Source: Anaeramoeba flamelloides (taxonomy: Eukaryota > Metamonada > Anaeramoebidae). Taken from it: 64,000 nt of DNA. Shown here in pieces: positions 21,424 to 32,700 of this stretch. Location: NCBI GenBank assembly GCA_027625915.1, contig JANTQA010000042.1, positions 2,926,001 to 2,990,000 of the forward strand, written 5' to 3'. Below the pieces are notes generated by a model. That model saw only the letters and a program-made list of their open reading frames with translations, ran no database searches and had not been told where the DNA came from. Position 1 is the stretch's first letter. Each line of letters opens with the position of its first letter. The position numbers and the translations under genes were made by a program.

Positions 21424-23867
21424 ATATTTAGATCGTTACAAATAAAATGATAATAAAGAATTTTAACAAATTTTATTAAAAAAAATAAAGGAAGATTGAT
21501 TTATAAATAAAATAAAATAAAAAATTTAAAGTTTTTAATTCGAATTTCTATTTTTCTATGAATAAAAAAATATTTTCTAAAATTTTAGAATAATAATTAA
21601 CTCGGTATGAAGATGATTTGATTTAATTTAACTTTTTCCAAAATTTCAAAATATTTTTTTTTAAATGAGATAAAATTTTATTCCATAATAATATCAAATA
21701 TCAAAAATGGTTAATAATCTACATTTCAAATTTTTAAAGTTCCCACAAATTTAGAAAATCAATCTGAATATTTTAAATCCTTCCAGTACAATTTTTTTTG
21801 TAATAATATTGAAAATTAAAAAAAAATTGTACTCTTGGCGGATTTATATCAAAATAAAGTCTTCAGTAAAACCAAAAAAAAATCAGAAAATTGCATTAAG
21901 ATAAATGTATTTAATCTATCTTGATTTTAATTTTGTGAAGAATAAATTTAAAATGTTTTACTTTTCAAGTTTAGAAAGGGGTTTTCCAATAAGGTGGTTT
22001 AAATTTGACCTCGATATGAATTTCTTCAATCGATTCTATTTTTGGTGTGATTATATAAACTTAAAGGATATCAAAAACCATTTTAATTTTTCCAAAAGTC
22101 ATTTAATGATAAAATGATCAGAAATTCAAATTCATAGTTTTTGTATTTTTTTTAACAGATAATTGTAAATGAAAACTTTTGGACTCCTTTCATTTAAGTG
22201 ACCCAAAAAATAACAAAAAAAAAATAAAAACAATATTTATAACTATTTATTTTGCTAAGTGTCGTTTTTATCCAGAATTTGAAAGAATATTTTATAATAT
22301 TTAAATTTTACTCTATTCTTTTGAATTATGAAAATGCTAAATGTGATTTTTTAAGAAATTTGAAATTGAAAAGAAAATTTAATAACTTTTTTTGTTAATT
22401 TTTTCAATTAAAAAAAAAACCTAAAAAAAAAAGATAATTAAAAGGGAAAGTTTCCAATTGGGTTTTAAAATTTCTGAAATTTTAAAAATTATTGAAATAA
22501 TTAATATAGTATTTTAAACAAATATAAATTAGTATTTTTTAAATTATTTAAGATAACTTATCATAGAAAATTTAATTTCATTAGAAAAGGTCTAGATCTT
22601 CAATGATGTTTATTTTTTTTTTATTCTGTAAAATCAATATTTTGATATAATTTAACACATAATAAAATTTTTGCCATTATTAGAGTATATATTCTGTATA
22701 TTTATTATCTATATTGGTTAATTTGTCAATTTTAAGTCTTTAAACATTTTTTTAAAATAGAAATTCTGAAAGCCTTTTAAAATTCTACGGGGTGCTGTAG
22801 AGTTTATTCAAGTGGCTTTTTTTTTTTTTTTAATTTTTGTTTTAATCAGAAAATTTAAGAAATTTTCTTTTTATTTCTAAAATTCAAAAAAAGAAAAGAA
22901 ATAAAAAAGGTATCTTTAAGGATTCTGTTTGATATGCAAAATATATTGATTTACTAAATAAATAGAAAACTAAAGAAAAACAAATGATCTTTTCGAAAAT
23001 CCGAAGGAATTAAGTACAATTAACGATTTTATACTGTTATTTTATATTTTTTTAATGTACCATATTAGAAAAAGGCGAATGGGTATTTTTCTATTGGTAT
23101 TTTTGATTTAAAAATACAAATAATCTCCTAATCAAAACCAACCCTCAAAAAACTTCACTGTAAATCTGTGTAATTGAAAAAAATAATAAAAACAATAATT
23201 TGAATTAAAAAAAAAACATTAAATAATAAAAAAATACAATTATTTTTTTAATATGATAGAAATTTGTGGTTAATTGTTAAATCTTATTAAAATTCATTAT
23301 TAAATTTCCAATTTTTTGGAGAAAAAAAATCATAAGTTTAATAAATGATTTTTAAATTTTCCAAATTATTCTCAGAAATTTAGTTTTTTTGTTTTTTATG
23401 AAGGGTGAAGTCATGATTGAAAAATTATTTTTTTGAAATGGATTAAAATATTTAATTATATTTTTTTGAGGGGTGGTTATTCATAGTGAAACCCAATCAA
23501 TGCGTGATGTACTGATAGATTTGGAAAACGTGGCAACATAAAACTAGAATATACTTTTATAAGTGTACCGAAGAGTGACACTAAATTTCAGAATATAAAT
23601 TGTGAGAAAATAGAATTTTGAAGACACTGTACAAATTTTGAAATAATGAAGTTGATTATTTTTATAATATCTTTGATTTTTTTTATTTTAATTTTTTTCA
23701 TTTCTATAATTAAATCTTTTTAAATTTAAGAAAATGACAATTTAACCATTAAATATCAGATATTAATAGGGATACAATAACCACAAATTAGATTATTTTT
23801 TTCTATGTTGGTTGTATACTGAAAGAAAACAATTTATTTCAAATTGAAGAAAGTCGATCATTTGAAG
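21424..23867. other. intergenic spacer
   Basis: Very A/T-rich, with no intact gene. A short frame at 21905-22117 is F/N/D-rich and unsupported. The only composition change is the island at 23467, listed separately. Confidence 0.45.
23467..23633 (+). pseudogene. short coding-like relic
   Basis: A G+C-richer island reads VVIHSETQSMRDVLIDLEN and a few more residues to a stop near 23541, then, in another frame, LEYTFISVPKSDTKFQNIN to a stop near 23622. Both peptides look like natural protein. The frame change and stops suggest a decayed gene fragment. I do not recognise the source. Confidence 0.3.
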
Positions 23868-24064
23868 AAAGTCGGTTCAGTTTTTAAGACACAAACTTTC
23901 AACAAAATTTAAGGTACAAAAAAATCTCTAATTAAGGAATACAATTTATAATTTGTTTTTTTTACAATTTATTTTACTAGAATCTGATTTTGTGTCTTAA
24001 TTTGAAATTTTTATTTTGCCTTAATTTTCGTTGAATTTTGTGCCTTAAAAGTGGAACTGACTTT
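23868..24064. mobile_element. 197-nt MITE, family with CAGTCAGTTCC ends, copy 2
   Basis: It aligns over its full length with 9423-9619: inverted ends AAGTCGGTTCAG and GGAACTGACTT, the shared core ACTAGAATCTGATTTTGTG, and CAAACTTTCAAC and GTGCCTTAAAAGTGGAACTG arms. The terminal bases and TA flanks have drifted, so it is probably the older copy. Confidence 0.82.
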
Positions 24065-24687
24065 AACAAAAGATAAATTTAATTTTTTTTTATTTGAAAT
24101 ATTGTATTTGACAATCCCTATAAAAATTTTCTTATTTATTTGATTTTTTTTGAAATCCAGATATTTGTTTTTTTTTTTTTTTAATTGAAATTGGGACAGG
24201 GTTAAATTTTTTTTGAGATCGTATTAATTTTTACTTTTTTAATTTCAATTTTTTGTCAAAGCATCCCTTCTGTATTTTTTTTTGGTTTTTTGACTTTTTG
24301 TAATTGAAGGATTCTTTGAAACTTTTGGTTTTTTAAAATTTTTTGTGATGAAGAAAAAATTCTATATTTGTTTTCTAAATCTTTTTTGTGTCAATTAAGG
24401 CTATAGGATTATTTTTTAAACGTTTTCTTTTAGTTATTAAAATTTATGCAATTTTTATCTGGTGAATTTTTTTTTTATTTGATTTGTATTTTATCTACTA
24501 AAAGGAAGTGAAATTCCAGAATATCCTTTTTAGTTGCCAATTTGTTTATTGTGTATGAGACAAATATGTGAAAGTGGCTAGATCCTTAAATGTTTTTTTT
24601 TGGTCTTGTGATATTGTATTCCAGTCATCATAGATCATACAATACAAGTATTCCTAAATATTGTTTTAAATATTTACATTACTGTTA

Positions 24688-24929
24688 TTTTCCAATAAAT
24701 AAATAAAAATTTTTATTTAAATTTCCAAAATGAATATTAATTAATAAAAGTATAATCAAATTACAAGACTATAAATTTTGTCTTTGAGTTAACTAAAGAA
24801 GTTTAGTTTATTGTCTAAAAATATCATTTCTAAACGATGTTGTCAAGATCTTTGGTTTACTATCAACTTATAAAATAGAAAAATATTATGGAATGTTTGC
24901 TATAAATTTTCATTTTTTTAATTGGAAAA
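24688..24929. mobile_element. MITE with TTTTCCAATTAA ends, copy 1
   Basis: Inverted ends of about 28 bases (TTTTCCAATAAATAAAT and its partner ...TTAATTGGAAAA) are flanked by TA on both sides (24686-24687 and 24930-24931). The body aligns with 60635-60874, sharing AATTTCCAAAATGA, AATTTTGTCTT and AAGATCTTTGGTTT. It is 242 nt with no coding. Confidence 0.8.
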
Positions 24930-26411
24930 TAATAGTATTCAGGATCTAGCCTCTAAAGTCAATTTGTTTCTTAACCAAGAATCTATAAGTGACTTCTCAT
25001 CTTCAAATACCCAAGTCTGAAAAAAAACTTGTCTTAAAGTTTTGTAATTGGTAAAAGGTAGTCAACTGAGTTCTTGGCTTCAAAGTACCTGAAAAAAGAA
25101 ACTTTTCATTTAAATACAAATAATGTTTTTAAATGAGTTGATTTGAAAAATAATTCAATTCTAAAGAGTTGTTTTGATTGTAGAAGCGTCAAATATGAAA
25201 AAAACAGAATTAAATTAAAAATTTTTTTGCCATTTTGTGAAGATAAAAGTAAAAATTGTTCAAAGAAAAAAATCATTTTTCTTTGATCCATTTTAAAAAA
25301 GTGTGAGTAAAGGGACTGGAAGGGTAGACTTCACACCATTCAGACAGCTTGATCAGACTTTTTTTTGATTTACATTCACACTTTTTTGTCAGGTTTGTTT
25401 AAAACAAAATCTTTGAAATAAAAGCAAAGTCATAACCAAAAACAAAGTACCATTTGTGTAAAAACTATTTCCCAGAGTTTTCGAAAAGGCCTACTAAGTG
25501 TGTAGAGTACCACTTTATCAAATCTTTTGCCCTATTTTAATCCTACCTTATTTCAGATGACAAAAAAAACTAAAAAACTTTTTCATTTTAGCATAAGTAA
25601 CCTTACAAAACAATTATTGAGCTCTTTTTTTACTCATTTTTCACTGATCAAGAAAGATAGATGAAATTGAAAGTGTTCAAACTGAAATAAACACCCTTTT
25701 CAAACACCTAAATTTAATTCCAAATGAATGGAAAAAGCATAGCAACAAAAAATCCATAAAAATTGACTTTTACTAATGTTTTACAATTAAAAAAACGCAA
25801 AATTTCGAAAATTGAATATACTTGAATTATGGCTTAATGTGATATTTTTAATTTGTTTTGAATTCAAATAGTCAGTTTTAATTTTGTGATTTAGTTTTTG
25901 TTTTTTAAATGAAGGAAAGCATAAGAAGAAAAATCTTGGAAAAATATTACTTTACCAACTGTTTGACAATTTGGTGTTACATGATAAATTTTCAAATCAA
26001 TTGAAAAATCACAAACAAAAAAATTTTAGTGGAATTATTGAACACTTCTTGAAAATTCCTTTTTCCAAGTAAACAAATCACAAAAACAAACCAACAAACT
26101 TTTAAAAAGTTTCATAATTCACAAATTTAGAAATTATTATTTTGAAAAGAAAGCAAATAAACCTCGAGAATTCGTTTTATTTTTTTAAATTATTTTTTTC
26201 TTTTGTAAACTCTTTTTCTACAAAACTCAAATTGATCAGCAATTTACAAAACAAAAATTGACTTTTGATTTCACTTTGATTTAATTTCAAAAATTATTTT
26301 CAAACCAAAAAATGGTAGGTTGAACTAAATCAAAAATAACAAAAAAACAAAACAACAAAAAAACCCACTCACAAACCACAAATTTGAAATAGCCAAGGAC
26401 AATTATACTAT
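24930..26411. other. intergenic region upstream of the G-alpha gene
   Basis: A/T-rich without a gene. The frame at 25106-25291 (-) is F/L/K-rich and unsupported. From about 26000 it becomes A/C-rich, as is usual for leader regions of genes in this window. Confidence 0.4.
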
Positions 26412-26476
26412 TCTAATTACTCATTACTCATTACTCATTCCTAATTACTCATTACTAATTGCATGTAACTCATTCC
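26412..26476. repeat. TACTCAT tandem repeat
   Basis: Seven-base units TACTCAT, TACTCAT, TACTCAT with variants (TCCTAAT, TACTAAT) run for about 60 bases, roughly 250-310 bases upstream of the G-alpha start codon. It may be promoter-proximal or simply a minisatellite. Confidence 0.6.
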
Positions 26477-26607
26477 TTACGACTCTGTTGACCAAACATC
26501 TTTTAATCAATAATATTACATTTATAGGGAAACACAAATAAGGTAACTAATATAATAATCAAACAAAAACAAACAGGATCATAAATATTCTTTAATCTTT
26601 TTCAAAA

Positions 26608-26613
26608 ATGTGA
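26608..26613 (+). promoter_or_regulatory. start-stop element (ATG-TGA) upstream of G-alpha
   Basis: ATG at 26608-26610 is followed at once by TGA, 112 bases before and in frame with the G-alpha start. If it is in the mRNA leader it would be a minimal upstream ORF, a type known to stall ribosomes. Whether the transcript begins upstream of it is unknown. Confidence 0.3.
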
Positions 26614-26724
26614 ACAAAAACCCAACCTCTGTTTGACCAAAAGAAAAAAGTCAGACTGAAAAAATTAAAAAAGAAAAAAAAAAAAAACAAAAAAATCGAA
26701 AACCAAACTAAAAAAGAAAAAAAA

Positions 26725-29700
26725 ATGCTTGAGAACGAAATAAAAATCTTGTTGCTCGGAACAGGAGAGTCCGGGAAGTCAACCTTTATCAAGCAATTAC
26801 AACTTATATACCAGCAAGGCTTTGATGAAGAAACACAGCTTCTATTCCGAGACGCGATCATACAAAATTTGATCAAACATACAGAACGTCTCTTAGAAAT
26901 TGCAGACGTTCTTGGCCTCCAGCTTCAAAAAAAAAATACTGTAAAAGAATTGAAAAACTCTTTCTTCTTTCTTTTTTCTTTTTGGTTTTGCCTTTATTCT
27001 TAATCTTTTTTTTTCTTACCAAATTCACATTTGCCATATACAGTACATTTATGAGGAATTCACCCGTCTAAATATTGAAAACGAAGAAAGCACAGAATTG
27101 ACATCACAAATGATCAAGTGTATAGAAGAGCTCTGGGGTGACCCTGCTTTAAAAGAAGCGTATGAAGAACGGTATGCCTTTCAAATACCAGACACAGCAA
27201 ATTTGTAATGTATTTTTTTTGTTTTACCCAGTTTTAAAAATGACAGTTTGATATAGAGAAGAATACAATTAAATTTAAAAAAAAAAAGTGTCTTGAAGGT
27301 GTTTTCAAAAGAAGATCCGAAAAAACTTTGAAAGATGAAATAGAACAATTCCTTTAATACCTGATAACTTTTAGTTGTTTTCTTTTGTCAAATTACCAAA
27401 AAACTTTTTTACAGCGCTTTTAAAAATATGTAACAAAAAAGTACTTGAAAAGTATCCTAAATACAACAAACTTCAATTGGCCCCTTTTTAGGAATAGACA
27501 AAAAAACTTTTATCGTTCACACTTTTTTTAAAAATGACTTTTCCTTATTAAAAAAGCTAATCCAAACCTGAACAAACAAGGCCATTACTGTCAGATTCAT
27601 ATTAAAAAAAATTCAATTTTTTATTCAAAGTCCAAAAAGGAAACTTATTCAAATAAATTATACCTCAAAGATTTTTATTATCAATTGGTTTTGGCAAGAT
27701 CGGTATTTTTTTTCAACCCACAATTAGCATATACTTATTTGGAAATATGAACTAAAAAGTTTCATTTATTAATTGAAAAATGAAAGTATATATTCAGAAT
27801 TGTTTGGTTGATATTAAACCCAAATTAAAAAAATTTAAATTTCTTCTCAATAACTCAATAAGGAAAGGTCTTCATTGAGTCTCTAAAAAAATTCATTTTC
27901 AATTGATTGTGTAAAGAGCTTGAATTTTTTTTAGCTAATTAATTCATAGTATATTTGGAAATTTGAAATCAAAATTTTCATTGACCAAGGAATTAAAATT
28001 CAATATTTAATTCAAGTGGTCTTTACATTTGATTTTATACATGCTTTTTTTTTTTTTTTTTGTGCCAATAAAGAAAATTCAATAGGTATGCTAAAGGAAA
28101 GAAACACCACTTTTTAAAACCGAATTTATAGCAAAATGGTATTTTCACTTGCAACTATTATGACCTTTTTTTTTTTTTTTTTTTTTTTGTTTTATCAATT
28201 CACTTATCCAGTTTTTGAAATTCAAATAGTAGTTTCATTTACTTTTATGAAATTCTTCAAGTTTCCTTTCATGAAGAATTGATATTTCATTAAAAAACTG
28301 TAATGATAAATAATAAACGTTAACACTCAAATAAAACAAGATCACCAATTGTAATTTATTTTTTTGGAAGTAAAATGAAAAAAAAAAAAAAAGAAGATCA
28401 AACGAAAATAAAGTTTTTTCGCCTTTATAATTTCAGTTACACGTAAAACCAATAACATCCCAATACAAATAATAAAGGGACGAACTCAAGGAAAGCGAGA
28501 TCAACAATTTTAATTTTTTTATTTGGAACTCATTCTTCAAAAGAAAATGAAGAAGAAGAAGTAAAAATTATTCCAACCTTGGAAAATTCAAATAACAAGC
28601 GCCTATACATTTCTGAAGATCAAGAGATGTGTTTGCCAACAAAAGATCACTATCAGAGAGAGAAATTAATACTCTACTATGTTTTAACCTTTTCAAATAA
28701 AATTTGAGATTGAAAACCTTAATTTAAAAAATCATTCTTCAAAATGGATCAAAATTACAATAATAAACGTTTTAAAAATTTAAATGTTCAATATAGTTGA
28801 TGTGAAAACTTTTGGACTTCATTATGAGTTCTAAAAATGATTTATATTATCATTATTACCATATACCGAAAAAATATTATGATTTTCACCTTTTGTGATA
28901 AGTACCTTGATCAATCATTAAAAGAATAAACAAAAATGACCATAAACTTTGTTTAAAAAAAAAATAATACGAATAAACACTCTTGAATGAATAGTAAACA
29001 AAATATTCTCAAAATGAGATGAAATAAATTATCAAGTAAAAATGAATTTTGATTTAAACACACACAATTAGATTTCTTTTTTCAAATTAAAAAAAAAAAA
29101 ATTCAAGCAAGTATACAGCAAAAAAATTCCGATACCCATCTTTAAAAATTTCAATTTTTTTTATGATCTCAAGCACAATAATTTTTTTCTCAACAACCTA
29201 TTAAAAACATCAATTTTAGAAACACAAATCAATTTAAGGATGATCCTAATTTTATGTTATCTGGGGGTTTTAATACAATATTTTAGCAAATAAATAAAAA
29301 TGTTTTAAAAGTTAAGTGAATTAAAGAGGAATATCCGAATTTTAGGTTCTGTGAGAACTGAAATACAATATATTAGCAAATAAAAAAAATGATTTTAAAA
29401 GTTTAGTGAACCCAAGGAAAAGCTAAAAAATAGCAATTTTTGTTTTTTTTTTATGAAAATTCAAGAAAGTATAGATGCAATTTTTTTTTGAAATTGCCCA
29501 ACAAAACCAAACAAGGCAAAATAAAAATCAATTTTTGTTTACCTCTTACTTAATTTACTTTTCACTTTCTCAGAAAATAGATTTATATCATTGCACTAAA
29601 CTCTATTATATTTTAAAATGAAGTGGAAAGCAAGAGGGTTTTGATTGCCAATCTTTTCAGGGTAAATTTCCAATTTGGTTATTAGAAAATAGTTTTCAAC

Positions 29701-32700
29701 CAAATTTCATAAATTTTTGGAAAAAAAACCTAAATTTTTATTTTAAGATCATTTTACTTCACAGCCTTTTAAGATATATATTCTGTTAGTCATAAAATTA
29801 ATATTCACGTACCATAACACTAGGAGAGTACTTTTCATACAGGACAAAAAAAAAAAAAAAATTAAAAAAAATAGAAAAATAATAAAATAATTTTCAAAAT
29901 TTTTAATTCTCAGAAAGTATTCCAATCATAACAGACAACAATGCTCAAGTATTTTGTTCTTTATTGAAAATTATATTGGATAACTCTTAAATTAAAATGT
30001 CCCAAAAAATTTAAAAGAAAAAAAAATAGTAAATTTTAATTTTCAAAAATTCACAATTAAAATTTCGAAAATATTTGAAAAAAAAAACAAAAATAAAAGT
30101 GAGTTTGAGAATTCTATTTCAACTTTTTTATAAGAGAGAATTATTAAATGGTAATGGGCAAGAGAAATTATTTGTAATGGTATTTTTGGTTTTTAAATTG
30201 AAGAGTTATCTCTTCATCTGAATCTTTTTAATACAAGATAAATCCAACTGTTTGTAAACTCTTATTAAATAAGTTAAAGTGTGATTTTACATTTTTTTGG
30301 TATTCTGCAAGATAATACAGAATTAAAACTTTCACAAAAATTCGTTCAATATCCTAAAAAAAAAAATTTTTCAGAATGAAATATTGAAAAAAATGATTCA
30401 TTTTGATCTCTCATTTTTCATAATATTTGAGAAATAATTTTTTTATAAAAGAAATTTAGAATTTTTTGAAACTAACTTTGAATTTTAACATTACAATATT
30501 CAATCTTTGATTTCTCTTGATATATTATTACATTGTAATTGTTCTTTAAACCCTTCTATGCCAAAAAAGACTCAAAAGTCTTTTTTTAAATAATGTTATA
30601 TTTATTATTTTCTACTAACGTTCAATTCATAATTTAGCTTATAAAATCGCAAAAAAATACAAATTGCAAGAAAATGTCTTAAAATAGTGATGAAAAAGAA
30701 TTCACAATATAACACACAACATTTTAGGATAATTTAAAATCCATTTTTAATTCTTAAAATTTTTGGTTCGACTAATAGATCTTGGAAAAAAAAAAAATTG
30801 GAAAATGAACCTAAAAAAAAAAAAATCAAATCAATGATCCAATCAAAAGTTTATTTGACTTTGTATTTAGATTTGATTTGATCAAAAACTAATCGACCCT
30901 TTACACCAATATTAGTGCTAACTTGAGTTAAATCATCGTTTCTCAATCTATTGTAGAATTATAGATTGCTTAGAATAAAAATACATTGAATACTACAAAC
31001 CATTCACGAATTCTATATTTGTTAATTTTATTCAATACAACTAGCCACTTAACTCTCTTCAGGCTTGGATTGATGGTTCAAAATTTAAAACATTTTTAAT
31101 AACAGAACTTATACAATCGCCAATTTAAATGATTATTTTCTTCTCTAGCTTATTTTCATCTTTCTTTGATACTTCTCTTATCTTTACAGTTGAATAGTAA
31201 GATTTTTTTAAATCGACCACGAAAAAAAGAATCCAAAATTTATTTACTTCTTGCAAATTGTTCTTTTTGAAAGTATTCCCCTCTTAAAAAAACACATCCC
31301 TGCTGGACTACAGTATCTTTTTCTGAATGTGTTGACAAATATTTGAGTAAACTCTTTATTTGAAATTTCAAACTTTTAAAAAAGAAAAAATAAATAAGAA
31401 AAATACTTTTTTATTTATTTTATTATTTAAGGAAGAGGGGTACAAATATGCAAAAATGATTTATGAATTTTTCATGTTTTTTTGATAAAATTGTGATTTT
31501 TTCATTAACTATGATACTTTTCGGTCATTAACCCCCAAGAGTCAGGAAACTTGACCATTTATTTGATGTTTTTAAAGACAACAGATTCCATTTAATAAAC
31601 AATTGGAGATGTTTGGGTTTATTTGAATTTGAAAAAAGTATTTTCGATTTTCTCTTGACATTTCTACTCAAAATCACTTCCTTTCTTTTTTAAATACAAT
31701 AGAATGTTACTAAAGACACTAAATATACTGACAAGTTTCCTGACTCTTGGGGGTTAATGACCGAAAAGTATCATAGTTAATGAAAAAATCACAATTTTAT
31801 CAAAAAAACATGAAAAATTCATAAATCATTTTTGCACATGTGTATTAACCCCTCTTGTTTGCCCGAAAAAAATACCTTTTTTTATCAAATAAAATAGTTT
31901 TCTTTTTATTTTGCAATTTAATTGATTATCACAAAATGGTATAATCACAATTTATTGGTATTCTTTTGTTATAATTTCCCCAGGATATCGTCAAATACTC
32001 TTTTGTTTTTCTTTTATTTTTCAGTAATACAATAATTTTTTAATCAAACAGGAAATTTTTCTTTTTAAAAATATCAATGAATTAAATATAAGAAGTCATC
32101 AAATAAACTCCATTTCACTCAAAGGAGCTCATCTAAAAATGAAAATTTCAATCCTTTCAAAGAATTAACCAAACTACGATTGTTTAGAAATACAAGAAAT
32201 AATGAAACTTCCGATTAGAGCTGAGATTCATAAAAGAAATACCTGAACAAACCATAAATTTCAAAAAAAAAAAAAATGGAGAAAAATTTTTTGGGCACTT
32301 GCATTGGGATGTATTGTACAAAATTTCTCAATTTCTTTGGAAAATTAAAATTGTTGTCAATATAATTTTTTAATTGTAAATGTATTAATTTTAAAAGAAA
32401 ATACAAATCCTCACTTTTCTGTATGTTAATTTGGAGTTTTAAACATTTTTTTTTTTTCATATTGACTTTTTAAAATAAGAAAAAAATAAAAAAGAAAGAA
32501 AAGAAGAAAAAAAAAAGTAAAATACAAAAGCAAAATAAAAAAAAAAATTTTTATTAAATGAGAAAAAATAATCAGATCTCAAAATTGAAAATTTATTTTG
32601 ACAAGAATAATGAATTAAACTCATAGAATATGATCTGCTTCTTCAATAATATTGTGTCCCTTTGACTGAAAAAGAGTTTATTATCTCACGATTTAATTTT

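Noticed and set aside
26592-26876. 94-residue minus-strand frame opposite G-alpha exon 1
   Set aside because: It overlaps an exon with clear P-loop coding on the other strand and is F/S-rich.
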